Source: Zychaea mexicana
Taxonomy: Eukaryota; Mucoromycota; Mucoromycetes; Mucorales; Lichtheimiaceae
Length of the DNA stretch: 64,000 nt
Direction: 5' to 3'
Assembly: GCF_025766255.1 (NCBI RefSeq)
Contig: NW_026516669.1
Location: 682,001-746,000, forward strand
Positions 47,650 through 59,400 of the stretch are shown here, piece after piece (position 1 is the stretch's first letter; each line of letters starts with the position of its first letter). The notes below the pieces were generated by a model. It was not told where the DNA came from. It saw only the letters and a program-made list of their open reading frames with translations, and did no database searches. Position numbers and translations under genes: made by a program.

Positions 47650-48156
47650 TCACCATACGGGACATGTCATTACTTTATCAATAACTTGATCAAATACTTG
47701 GCGTTGTTGGGCCATATCTTCTACTGGTTTTAATGCTATGCCTAACAGAACTGGTCGTTTTTCGTGTGGATTCATGGCTGCCACTGTTTGCGAAATTGAC
47801 GACGCGTACAACATGTATAAATCGCTTTGACTGCCCGAGGATTCGCCAAACAGGAACTGCGACGTCGTTGGTACAGCAGCAGGGTTGCTGGCTAGATGGG
47901 GTGCAATGTCAACTGTTGTTTTGATCTATGAATTAAAACAAACAAGGGAAAGCGTGCCAACATTAATATAGAGAGTATATACCTTGTTAGAGGTAAAAGC
48001 TTATCTGTCGTTTATTACCAGACTACCGATTCTGCCATACTGCGTTACAACAACAAAAATCTTGTCGGCAAAGCCGGTGACGAGGATCTCGGTGTGGTGA
48101 CCATGCACGACACATGCAGTTTGTTTATTATTCAAAGGGAATCGAACGTCATCCAT
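47650..48156 (-). CDS. PSMG3: proteasome assembly chaperone 3 (PSMG3/PAC3)
   Basis: Exons 48019-48156 and 47650-47925 (92-bp intron) encode 137 residues. The N-terminus MDDVRFPLNNKQTACVVHG, followed by TEILVTGFADKIFVVVTQYG, matches animal PSMG3 closely in length and pattern. Exon 2 holds the FLFGES block and RPVLLGIALK, ending CPVW as in the family. PSMG3 works with PSMG4 as a chaperone that guides the alpha-ring of the 20S proteasome. It lies just downstream of the methionine synthase gene on the same strand. Confidence 0.85.
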
Positions 48157-48274
48157 GATTACTTTTTCTAAAAAGGTACAGAAAAGAAGGCAAGTGTATA
48201 AGTGTAGGAAAACGGGATAATAAAGAAAGAAAATGGAACGTGTATATATGCGGTTTTCAGAGAGGGAGGAAATT

Positions 48275-51200
48275 TTAATGATCATAGGCCAAAATGGTGC
48301 CGAGCCATTTTTCGACGTCAGCGACATCCATCTTCTTACGGGCGGCATAGTCATTGATTTGGTCCTTGTCAATCTTGCCAACGGCAAAATACTTGCTCTG
48401 CTCGTGAGCAAAGTAAAGACCACTGACACTGGAAGCGGGTTCCATGGCGAGTGAGTCGGTCAAGATCATGCCAGTCTTCTTAGCGATATCACCAAGCTCC
48501 CACATGGTCGTCTTTTCAGTGTGATCCGGCTGCGAAGGGTAACCAGGAGCAGGACGAATACCTTGGTAACGGACAGCAAACATATCAGCCGAAGAAATAC
48601 TTTCTTCCGATGCATAGCCCCAGTCATTCTTGCGCACTTCTTCGTGAAGCCACTCTGCGAAAGCTTCAGCAAAGCGATCGGCCAATGCCTTGGCCATAAT
48701 GCTCGAGTAGTCGTCGTGGTCCTCTTCAAACTGTGCAACGAGCTCGTCACAGCCGAAACCCGTGGTCACGGCAAACATACCCAAGTAGTCGGGCTTGCCT
48801 GATTCTTTGGGAGAAATGAAATCAGACATGCAGTAGTAGGGCTCGTCATTCTCCTTTTCGGATTGCTGACGCAAGCCATAGAACACAGCCTTGACCTTTT
48901 CGCGCGACTCGTCTTCGTAGATTTCGATGTCGTCGCCGTTGCTGTGGGCAGGATAGAAACCGACAAGACCTTCAGCGCGCAAGAGTTTCTTGGAAATAAT
49001 TTCCTTGAGCATGCTTTGTGCATCTTCAAAGACACGCTTGGCTTCAGCGCCGACGGTTTCGTCATCAAAGATCTTGGGGTAGCCACGGTTCGGGTAACGG
49101 CCACGAAGCTGGAAGACTTGGAAGAAGGGATTCCAGTCGATATGGCTGACGAGCTTCTCCAGAGGGACATCCTTATACACCTTTTCGCCCAAATACTTGG
49201 GAGCGTGCACTGGCGGGTTCAGGCCCCAGTCGATACGGAACTTCTTTTCCCGGGCAGCATTGATGGACAAAATGCGTTTCTCTTCCAAACCTTCATAGTA
49301 TTCCTCTCGCAGCTCGGCATATTCTTCCTTGATATCCTCAAAAAAGTCTTCGCGTCGAGCATCACTGATCAAAGCAGCCGCAACAGGGACACTGCGAGAA
49401 GCATCCAAGACGTGCACAACAGGATGCTCATATTGAGGAGCAATCTTGACAGCAGTATGCATCTTGCTCGTTGTAGCACCACCAATAATGATTGGAATGC
49501 TGAGGCCAGCCTTTTTGAACTCCTTGGCAACGATCACCATCTCTTCTAGCGAGGGCGTAATCAAACCAGACAGACCGACGAGATCGGCTTTTTCTTCGAT
49601 AGCGCGTTTGATAATGACGTCGAATGGAACCATGACACCCAAGTCGACAACTCGGTAGTTGTTACAGCCCAGCACGACACCAGTAATGTTCTTGCCGATA
49701 TCGTGCACATCACCCTTGACGGTGGCTATGACGATGGTACCGTTGCCCTTGGCTTCAACGCCACCGTTTTTTGCCATATCTTCTTCCTTTTCAACCAGAA
49801 TGTAGTCGATCAAATGAGCGACGGCCTTTTTCATGACACTATATACCAATTATTTCTTTTTATGAGCACACTAACATGGAGTACCGCTCCCGAACCTAAA
49901 CCGCAGTAAGCCTCCGCAAACTTACCGAGCAGAACGAATGACCTGGGGCAAAAACATCTTGCCCTTACCGAACAAATCACCAACGACGTTCATACCGTCC
50001 ATCAAGGGTCCTTCAATAACGTTCAAGGCTCTGGGGTACTTTTCCTTGTCCTGACGCGCAAGCTCGGTATCTTCGAGGATAAACTTCATGATACCCTTCA
50101 CAAGGGCGTGCGTGATACGTTGTGTGACAGGCCAAGAGCGCCATTCTTCTTGATCCTCATCCTTCTTGGCGTCCTTAGAATGACGTTTGGCATAATCCAA
50201 CAGTTTCTCGGTAACTTCAGGATCCCTGTTCCAGACCGCATTTTCACACAACTCCAACAAGTCCTTTGGAATATCATCGTACACGGTCAAGAAACCGGCA
50301 TTCACGATACCCATATCCATGCCAACCTTGACAGCGTGGTACAAAAAGACAGAGTGCATGGCTTCACGGACCTTGTCCATACCACGGAACGCGAACGATA
50401 AGTTGGATACACCACCGCTGATCTTGGCACCAGGCAGGGTTCGCTTGATCTCACGACAAGCATTAATGAATTCGACACCATAGTTGTTGTGTTCCTCCAT
50501 ACCAGTGGCGATGGTCAAGATGTTGGGATCAAAGATGATATCGTAGGGGTTAAAACTGGAAAGGAGGTAGAACCATGAATTTAGTTTTCATCTCTATTGA
50601 AACTTTGGTTTTCCACCAATTACACTTACCCAACCTGGTCCACAAGAATGCGATACGAGCGAGTACAGATCTCAACCTTGCGGTCCGCTTCGGCAGCCTG
50701 ACCTTCTTCATCGAACTATATACAAGATATCATCCTGTATCTTAACATCCCGTAACATCTCGTCGTGTCTCCGACGCATTACCCATTACAGTGACAAATT
50801 TTAACAAGAACTTACGGCCATGACAACAACAGCGGCACCAAAGCGCTTAATGAGCTTTGCCTTGCGGATGAAATCCTCTTCACCTTCTTTGAGCGAAATG
50901 GAGTTGACGATACATTTGCCCTGTGCGCACTTGAGACCGGCTTCAATGACGCTGAATTTGGACGAGTCGATCATGAGTGGCACGCGCGAACAATCAGGAT
51001 CGGAAGCGAGCAAGTTCAAAAAGCGCGTCATTGCAGCATGACCATCCAACAAACCCTCGTCAAAGTTACAGTCAACCACCTGGGCACCGTTTTCGACCTG
51101 AGCACGCGCAATTGCCAACGCTTCTTCGTATTCACCCTTCAAAATGTGTCTGCAGAACTTCTTGGAACCAGCCACGTTACAACGTTCGCCGACGTTGACA

Positions 51201-52759
51201 AAACCAGTGTTCTCATCAACACGCAACACTTCAAGACCTGAAAGAATCATGACGTCGCGGTTGTATGCAGGCTTGGGGCGAGGGCTGTACTTGCGACAAA
51301 CATCTGCAACAGCCTAAATATTACAAGCAAGTGTGAGTAAACCTGTGATCAGTTGTGTTCAATAAGAGAAGTATTTACCTTGATATGTTCGGGAGTGGTA
51401 CCACAGCAACCACCGACAATGGTGACGAGACCTTCCTTGGCAAAGGGCTCGACATTCTTTGCCATCTGTGCAGGAGTTTCATCGTACTCGCCCATTGCAT
51501 TGGGTAAACCCTAAACGAACGAACGGCAAAGGGCAAAACACACGTCAAGATCAAAATACACAAATATGTCAAACAAGTAGCACTTACCGCATTGGGATAA
51601 CAGATGATGTGTGCATCTGTGAAGCGACTGATGTTTTGGATGAAAGGCTTCATCTGAGGAGCACCCAAAGCACAGTTGAGACCAATGGCCATGGGATTAG
51701 TGTGGCTCAGTGACGTGACAAAAGCTTCACCGGTCTGACCAGACAAAGTACGACCACTCTGATCCACAATGGTACCGGAGATAAACACAGGCACCTTGGG
51801 TCGTCTATGTAGTATATCACGTCATTTCCCGAAATTAAAACCGGTAATCCTTTCCATTTTTTGGGTTGTTGTTTAAACACTTACTGATCCTCTTCCATCA
51901 CCAAGTCAATGGCATAGACGACAGCTTTGGCGTTCAATGTATCGAAAATCGTTTCAACCAACAAGATATCGGAGCCACCATCCAACAAACCACGAATCTG
52001 CTCGGAATAAGCAACGACAAGCTCGTCAAAGGTAACGTTTCTAAAAGCCGGGTTCTCAACCGAAGGTGAAATTGAACATGTTCGGTTCGTAGGACCGATG
52101 GCACCGCAAACAAAGCGCGGGATGCCCGTAGCTTCAGTGACCTTTGGAATTTTTTAAATTTTTACTTTAATTATAAAATAACTTTTTTGGTGGTGGTATG
52201 CCCATATGATAAGCCCAAAAACTTACATCTTTACAGGCACGCTTGGCCAACTCGGCACCTTCCTTGTTCAAACGATATGCATATTTCTCCAAAGCATAAT
52301 CAGCCTGAGCAATTGAAGTTGAACTGAACGTGTTGGTTTCCACCATATCTGAACCGGCTTCCAAATACCAACGGTGAATGTCATAGATAGCATCGGGTTT
52401 GGTCAATGTCAACAAGTCATTGTTGCCTCGTAGATCACGAGTGTGATTCTTAAATTCCTCAGCTTTACAAAAAGAGAGAACAAAAAAACAGAATGAGAAG
52501 ACAAATTTTTCAGACTTGAAAGGGCTACCACGTTTAGCTTTGAATGTGGACGACTTACCGCGAAAGTCTTCTTCTTCTAATTTGAGACGCTGGACCATGG
52601 TGCCCATGGCACCGTCCAAGAACATAATACGCTCGGTAAGCGTGTTTTCCAGATACTTGAAGATATCTAATTGTTAGTCGTATTGTTTAGTTAGATTGGA
52701 GCGCGCCGTTTCTAATCAATTTTTATGGAGTGAGTGGCCCTACCTATCTTGTCCGTCAT
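48275..52759 (-). CDS. metH: cobalamin-dependent methionine synthase (MetH)
   Basis: Ten exons: 52744-52759, 52559-52666, 52227-52462, 51885-52141, 51588-51804, 51379-51510, 50816-51313, 50630-50715, 49926-50555 and 48275-49838, 1247 residues, close to the E. coli and human enzymes. Four modules are complete. Homocysteine domain: LDGAMGTM, with zinc ligands Cys250, Cys313 and Cys314. Methyl-THF (pterin) domain: [13 protein letters not shown]. Cobalamin domain: DVHDIGK with axial His772, then SGL and GGATTS. AdoMet activation domain: [12 protein letters not shown] from Arg1155. It transfers a methyl group from 5-methyl-THF to homocysteine through B12. The first exon is only 16 nt. Codon use is like its neighbours, and ten exons argue for a long-resident nuclear gene. 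Confidence 0.95.
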
Positions 52760-53258
52760 GGTTGGTGTGGTGGGGAAAGAAGAACAACAAGAAATGTCTT
52801 GTATTGCGCAAATGTGATACGATCCAATCGGCGTCGAAGGAGATTGACTAAAAGATTGACATCTACATTTTTTAAGATTATAACTCCACTCTCCACATTC
52901 GGTTACTCCGCGCACAGTGCAGCATTGATGTGGAAGGAAAATAGGCGCTTTACATTATCATGAATGGCTGATGGTGATAATGTGGTGGTTCGGTACATTT
53001 ACTCGGTACTCTGATCAAATGCCGTGCAAGGCATCCTCACAAATGTAAACTGCGGAGTGCTAGTTGACACAGGGTCTCACGCTCATGTTTATGAGAACCC
53101 CCTTTCTTTTTTACAGTTCGAAACAGCTTAGCAGGATCCTTTTTTTTTCCTTGTTTCTCGTATTTTTTTGACGCCCATTTTCTTTCTTTCTTTCTTCTTC
53201 TATAGCGTTTTCTTGTAATACTATTTACTAGCTCTTATTATTGTATTTAATTTCATTA
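52760..53258. other. divergent promoter region
   Basis: 499 bp between MetH (minus) and the low-complexity gene (plus). The side near 53258 is pyrimidine-rich (runs of T and TTTC), typical of fungal core promoters. No riboswitch-like structure was recognised. Confidence 0.5.
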
Positions 53259-54446
53259 ATGGAAGAGCCAGCTCCATTGTTACCCTCCGTTATTGACCTC
53301 AAAAAAAAGAAAAAAGTTGAAACCAAGTTTGTTATCGGCTTAGACGAACACACCACGCCGCGACCGCCGCCACCTGAAGGAATCACCAACTCAGCAGCAA
53401 CAGCAACAGCACCACTACTACGACGGCAGCCACCACCTCATCGTCACCATCAACATCATGTTAAGAGGCGGACAGCAGGACGAATGCATAAAATGACCAA
53501 AGCTCACTTGAGTGACAGTGAAGCAGACAGCAGTAAACCGTCTATAGCAACCGTTGCTATGCGACGGTCTCAGTCGCAACGGTCACTACAGCAACAAGTA
53601 CAAAAACGAAGGTGGTCACCGCAACAACAACAACAACAACAAAAGACATCGCCATTAGAAACAGATGAGCAGCGACGAAGAAGAAGCAGTGCAAGCAGCA
53701 GCAGGAGCAACCCAGCACTATTTGTATCACAACAACAAATGGCTGCGCCAATCGAGCAGACGTTCAACGCTATAGCCAATAATCTCGTGTCTCCTAACGG
53801 GGCTGCGTACCCGGCGTGTGTGCATGCAGCAGCAGCGTCTCCCGTTGTCTCCTTGCCTGCGTCTCCACAGCGGTCATCCTCCTCCTCCATAGCGAAACAT
53901 GTGCTGCGGTCGCAATTTATCAGCAATGATAGTAGTAGAGGTGATGGTGCTCAGCATCAGCAGCAGCAGCATCAACATCAACATCAGCATCAGCATCAAC
54001 AACAGAAAGAGGAGGAAGGGGAGGGGGAGGAGAAACGGCCGCCAGCATACATTGCTCGGGAGCTGGACCGGATAGACCGAGAGTACCAATGTCTGAAACA
54101 ACATCGGGACCCAATGATGGAAAGTCTTGTACGGTGTATGCGAGTCATCCGCCGATCAGCACCACTCACGCTGCCTATCCACCAGCACTTCAATCGAACC
54201 ATGTCAACCTCCGCTATCCCCTCATCATCATCATCCAAAGCACTGCATTCGGGTCATCGGCAGGCTGCCGCAGCACTTCGTCGTCGACAACACCATAATC
54301 AACAAATCATCGCCAATAGTGCTAACGGACAACAGCGACTTTATTCCTCAGCAACAACCCTTGTCGCCGCCTCAGGTGAAAGTAACACGTCGCACGGAGG
54401 AATTCTCAGTGCATTGTGGGACCGTATGCTGCAAAGTGTCAACTAA
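53259..54446 (+). CDS. low-complexity Gln/His/Ser-rich protein of unknown function
   Basis: A single exon of 395 codons. ATG at 53259 (MEEPAPLLPSVIDLKKKKKV) is preferred because upstream frame is T-rich UTR. The body is dominated by Gln, His, Ser and Arg tracts (QQQQQQQ, HQHQHQHQHQ, RRRRSSASSSRS) with few hydrophobic runs. Small non-repetitive islands are the N-terminal TKFVIGLDE, the central AYIARELDRIDREYQCL and the C-terminal GGILSALWDRMLQSVN, which may be short binding motifs. Composition suggests an intrinsically disordered regulatory protein. No family was recognised. The long open frame could be helped by CAG-type repeats, but start, length and terminal motif favour a real gene. Confidence 0.6.
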   Translation: MEEPAPLLPSVIDLKKKKKVETKFVIGLDEHTTPRPPPPEGITNSAATATAPLLRRQPPPHRHHQHHVKRRTAGRMHKMTKAHLSDSEADSSKPSIATVAMRRSQSQRSLQQQVQKRRWSPQQQQQQQKTSPLETDEQRRRRSSASSSRSNPALFVSQQQMAAPIEQTFNAIANNLVSPNGAAYPACVHAAAASPVVSLPASPQRSSSSSIAKHVLRSQFISNDSSRGDGAQHQQQQHQHQHQHQHQQQKEEEGEGEEKRPPAYIARELDRIDREYQCLKQHRDPMMESLVRCMRVIRRSAPLTLPIHQHFNRTMSTSAIPSSSSSKALHSGHRQAAAALRRRQHHNQQIIANSANGQQRLYSSATTLVAASGESNTSHGGILSALWDRMLQSVN

Positions 54447-55094
54447 TAATAGCAGTAGAAGAAGTGTGTTCAGGAGTGTTGTATATATATTATTTCTTTT
54501 TCATTCTCGTAACAGTAGTACGCAAAGCTGTACATAGCAGACCATGAATATACATTGGCTATCCATATATATCATACCTCTTCTGGTTTACATCGCTATG
54601 TATCTCGCCTTATCAAAGGAAGGAGGGGGATATGCGTCGGGTCGGGCCTGTTGGTTTGACTTGTTATTCTGCTATGCTTTTGACATTTTGCACGCGACAT
54701 CAGGAATGGTGTAACAGAAACAGGTGCAGTATGTACACTCACGTACAAAGTGAAAGCCCTGCATCAGGTCTCCACTTATTATGTAGAGCATATATTCCCC
54801 AATCCATCTGTCCCTCACCAAGTAATAGCAGACTGTTTTCCCCCATCCCCACATTCCTCTTTCTGATCGACTTTTTTTTAAATCCCGTGACAAGGAAAGT
54901 GTGGGGTCGGCTTTTTATTTTCTCTCGCACGTGTAAATTTTTTTAGTTTCATGCTGGTCCCCACACACACACACACACACACGCACGCACGCACACCTTA
55001 AAGAAGTCGGTGTGTCTTTGAGAATTTCTTGATTTCTTTTTCTTTTACTTTCCTTTTTCTTGACTGCTGAAATAATAAAAAACTTAATTTAGCA
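54447..55094. other. spacer with CA/CG microsatellite
   Basis: 648 bp. It contains a (CA)n run continuing into CGCA units at 54961-54996, followed by a T/C-rich stretch just before the aldehyde dehydrogenase start. Otherwise nothing was recognised. Confidence 0.55.
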
Positions 55095-57519
55095 ATGGCT
55101 GTAGCTCGATTCACTGTGGAAGTTCCTGAAACGCTCGAATACACCTCGTTAGACACCATCGAGGATAGCGTAAGCGTTGTCCGTAATAACTACATTACAG
55201 GTTTTTTTCTGTCGTTCCCAAACATGATCTCCGTGACGCATAAACATACCCAACGACAACGCCTAATCTTTTTTAATCTAGGGAGACCGCGCAACATGTA
55301 CTGGCGCAAGTTCCAACTTCATCGTCTGCACCAGTTGGTCAAGGATCATGAAGAAAAGTTCTATGAAGCCCTGGCGAAAGATATGGGCAAATCTCGGCAT
55401 GAAGCTTTGATGGGCGATATCAGTCCATTGCTCGAAGAATGTCTTTATTTTCTCGACGTAAGTCTCTCCCACATTAGTTACCAATGTTTCCTTTGCAAAT
55501 ATGTTTACTTATGAGTGATATTCAGAATATCGAGAAATTGGCAAAGGACGAGAAAGTGCAGCCGCGTCAGATCACGAACCGATTCGATCAATGCATCATT
55601 CGCAAAGATCCCTTGGGTGTAGTGCTTATTCTCGGTAAGTTATGGCTGCACCACTACCCTTTTTTTTCACGCTTTGAGAATTGGCTTCAAGAAATGTCAT
55701 GTCTGACTTTAGCTATTTCGACTTAGGTTGCTGGAATTATCCTGTTCAGGTAAAAAAACACAAGTCATGTGCCAAGATTTTCTTAATTTATGCTCTAACG
55801 CGCTTCATGTATTGCTATTAGCTTCCGCTCGTTCCTCTTGGTAAGTAAAAATACCTTACATACGCTTTGATGAGTTAATACTAATATATAGCATTCAAAC
55901 ACTATACCAGCCGGTGCAATTGCAGCTGGCAATGCTGCCATCATCAAGGTAAACGTTCTTTACTTAATCTTACTAGACGCTATGACACCTTCTTGTTAGG
56001 TGAGCTTCCTAAATCGTTGGTGATTGTTTTCATCACAGCTGTCCGAGACTGCAGTTCACACCTCTGCGCTCATAACGAAACTATTTCCAAAGTACATGGA
56101 TATTTCCTGCTATCGCATCGTGAATGGTGGTGTGCCCGAGACGACGGCCTTGCTCGAGTACAAGTTTGACCATATCTTCTACACCGGCAGCTCTACCGTC
56201 GCAAAAATCATAATGACTGCTGCTGCAAAGCATCTCACTCCAGTCACGCTCGAATTGGGCGGCAAATCGTAATGTCATTACTTTTAGGATTAAGCCTAGA
56301 AATACAATACTTGTTTACTGACGTTTACTTTTGCAACAGACCCGCTGTCATCACGGCAGACGCCAATATAAAGACTGTTGCCAACCGTGTTGCATTCGGC
56401 AAATTCTTTAACACTGGTCAGGTAAGAAGAAAAGAAATGCAAGGCTATCGTTACACAGCATGAACAGCAACATGTCCACTGACATTATGCTTACCTTTCT
56501 AAATATATAAAAAAAAACCAGAGCTGTGTCGGCGTGGACTACGTGCTGATCCCCAAAAACAAGTTGGAGCCATTTGTTGACGCTCTCCGCAAGACAATCA
56601 CCGACTGGTTCGGCGCCAATCCAAAAGAGTCCAAAGATTACGGTCGGATCGTTTCGGTCCGACACTTTGATCGCATCATGGACCTCCTGGACCGTCGGCA
56701 AAGCGGCAGCATTGTTATTGGTGGCGACACGGACAGAGAGGCACGCTACATTGCGCCCACTGTGGTAACAAATGTAAGCTTTAACGATCCTGGATTGATG
56801 ACCGAGGAAATCTTCGGTCCTATTTTGCCCATCGTTACATACAACGAGCTTGAGGATGCCGTTGCCATGATCAAGCGCCAGTAAGTCCTAGAAAAGCCCC
56901 GATTATCCACATTTTCAATAGTACTTAGCAACAATGATGGAATCATGCTATATACAGGGAGCCTCCATTGACCGTGTACGTGTTTGCCAACAAAAAGGAA
57001 GACCAGCGAAAGGGTAATTAAAAGCAAAAAGAGTAATTACAAAGTTACATATGGCTCATCACAAGGGTGGTTGCACTGTTGCTTTTAGTCATTGATTATT
57101 TGCCCTCGGGTGGTGTGTGCGTCAACGATACATTGATGCAATTTGCCGGTAAGTTTTAGACTTTTGCGCTGCTATCTTCGCCATGTCGCAGATCTGACAC
57201 TTGATAAACAAAAAAATTAATAGAATTCTCGCTGCCATTCGGTGGTGTGGGTAACTCGGGCCTCGGAAAATACCACGGAAAGCGTTCCTACGAACTCTTT
57301 ACGCACGAACGTTCGATGCTCATCAAGAAGCAACGGTTCGAATTCTTGATGCGTGCTCGCTATCCACCTTACTCTGCGCACACGCTCAAGCTGCTTCGGG
57401 CATCACTATTATCATCCTCGCTTACTACCAACCGCATCATCTACAAGCGAGGCATCAAGAACACATTCATATTCTTCTTGGTGATCCTGTTTTTCTATAT
57501 CAGAAAGCGGTTGTTGTAA
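55095..57519 (+). CDS. HFD1: membrane fatty aldehyde dehydrogenase (ALDH3 type)
   Basis: Twelve exons: 55095-55200, 55282-55457, 55526-55634, 55727-55749, 55822-55840, 55911-55948, 56039-56268, 56340-56421, 56522-56880, 56958-57013, 57089-57148 and 57224-57519, 517 residues. ALDH blocks are present: [35 protein letters not shown] with the catalytic Glu, and NTGQSC with the nucleophile Cys split across intron 8. EEIFGPILP and [11 protein letters not shown] follow. The C-terminus ends in a hydrophobic anchor ([13 protein letters not shown], then RKRLL), as in mammalian FALDH and yeast Hfd1, so it is tail-anchored. It oxidises long-chain fatty aldehydes with NAD(P). Exons 4 and 5 are only 23 and 19 nt. 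Confidence 0.92.
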
Positions 57520-57610
57520 TGAACGGAACTCATGTCGTACAGGTTTTCCCACGCGTGCAGCCTGTCAACAGGTGCGCCCATTTTTTAATTTTTTTTAAAA
57601 CACAGCAACG

Positions 57611-57618
57611 TATAAATA
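57611..57618 (+). promoter_or_regulatory. TATA box of arginase
   Basis: TATAAATA 86-93 bp upstream of the arginase ATG, in the 184-bp gap after the aldehyde dehydrogenase stop. Confidence 0.5.
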
Positions 57619-57703
57619 AAGGAGAAACTCTACTCCCGCTGGTTCCCGTCTTTCTACTCTGTTCTTTGTTTACTTTTTCCCTTCTTCTTTTACTGCCGTT
57701 GCC

Positions 57704-58846
57704 ATGACAAACGCCTGTTCACGTTTCATCAAATCCAAGAACGTCTCTGTGGTAGGCATTCCAATCAATGCTGGCCAACCACGAGAAGGCGTCGAAAAGG
57801 GTCCTGCCAAGCTCATCGAATTCGGTCTCTTGAACCAACTCGAAGAAATGGGATGGACTACTGAACACAAGGATAACGAAAAACTCGTTGCCAGCCTCAA
57901 GCCTTCAGACGATCCTGATGTGCTCAATCTTAAACAGCCCAAATGGGTCTCTGCAGTCACCCAATCTATCAGTGAACAGGTCCGTCAGAGTGCAATGGAC
58001 GGCAAGTTTGTTCTGACGCTGGGTGGCGACCATTCTCTTGGCTTGGCTTCAGTCTCTGGCATATTTGCAGCTTATCCCGACGCATGTCTTATCTGGGTTG
58101 ATGCTCATTCTGTAAGTCCCCTTTTTCTTTACTGCTTGCGGTTGCGTCGACACTGTAATTTCCACTGTTTGCAGGTACTAAAATTTGCACTTATGATCCT
58201 GGGGCTCGATATAGGATATCAACACTCCTGCATCTTCTCCTTCGGGTAACATTCATGGATGTCCGATTGCATTCCTTACCGGTATTGCCGAAGATCATCC
58301 AGATTTCCGGTGGGTCAAGCCCTGCTTGGATGCCCAGCGACTGGTGTATATCGGTTTACGTGATGTAGACGTCGGTGAAAAGAAAATCATCAAGGATCAC
58401 AATATCAAAGCGTTCTCGATGCATCATGTGGATAAGTGGGGTATTGGCAAGGTGCTCGACATGGCATTAAACCATGTTAACCCAGACCGTAACCGGCCTA
58501 TCCATCTCTCTTTTGATGTGGATGCACTAGATCCATCTGTTGCACCTAGCACAGTAAGTCTCTCATTTACCCTGGTCGATCAATTTGATTTCCTGATCTG
58601 CTCCAACCCTTGTTACTTACTCATCTACCCTTGACGATTATTAACACTTAGGGCACACCTGTACGCGGTGGATTGACGTTCCGTGAAGGCCATTACATCT
58701 GTGAAGCCCTCGCAGAATCCGGATTGCTGGTTTCGGCCGACATTGTCGAGGTGAACCCTGACTTGGAAGATGAAAATGCTGCATTTCAGACCATTCAAGT
58801 GGGCTGCTCTCTTGCTCGCTGTTGCTTAGGCGAAGCATTGTTATAG
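57704..58846 (+). CDS. CAR1: arginase
   Basis: Exons 57704-58111, 58215-58553 and 58652-58846 encode 313 residues, the standard length. Mn2+ ligands are visible: His110 in GGDHSL, Asp133, His135 and Asp137 in DAHSDINTP, and Asp237/Asp239 in SFDVDALDP. The C-terminal ADIVEVNP block is intact. Intron 1 falls inside the DAHSD motif; family members usually have DAHAD or DAHTD, so Ser here is a mild variant. The enzyme hydrolyses arginine to ornithine and urea in the cytosol. No mitochondrial leader was seen. A TATA box lies just upstream. Confidence 0.95.
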
Positions 58847-59400
58847 TAGCGACAACAGAAGCCTATTCTTTCATGCATCCCTCCCCTCCACCGTCTCTTT
58901 CTCTCCAGTTCAAGCATACATTACCTACATTCTACTATCATCCTTTGTTTTCTAATCTATCGTCTGTAGGTAGTTATAACTACATATTGTGTGTATAGAT
59001 AGCCACCGCCCCGTGTTTTCTTTTTCTCTTACAATACCACCGTATAAATATGCGTTTTCAGTTACTGCTTAGTGCGCATTGACGTTGCACAGCATTTTGC
59101 TTGGGGCTGTCTGTCCGAATTGAGCTCGCTTTGTATTATGTGCACAATTGCACATGTTTAAAACTATCGTGTCTGGTTGCGTGACTAAAATTGCTCTCGG
59201 TATATTGCTAGCCTGCTGCTCTTCATTGTACTATTATAAGCCAACGTGCCATTCCCAAACTGCAAACTTGCACATCATACACCTTTGTGATACATAAAGT
59301 ACACAGATCGATATCATTTTATGACATTAAGATATATATATATTACAAATATGATAGTGATGATGCTTCTAAAAGCCACCACAACCCGAGAATCGGGGTA
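58847..59400. other. convergent 3' intergenic region
   Basis: 554 bp between the stops of arginase and the thioesterase. C/T-rich after the arginase stop, then AT-rich. No gene-like signal was seen. Confidence 0.5.

Noticed and set aside
50820..51241. plus-strand frames opposite the MetH pterin domain
   Set aside because: They are antisense frames of a strongly conserved exon. The minus strand carries the conserved family motifs.
53580..54100. antisense ORFs rich in Cys, Leu or Asp opposite the Gln/His tracts
   Set aside because: These come from reading CAG/CAT repeats on the other strand. The plus-strand frame has a proper start, length and non-repetitive ends.
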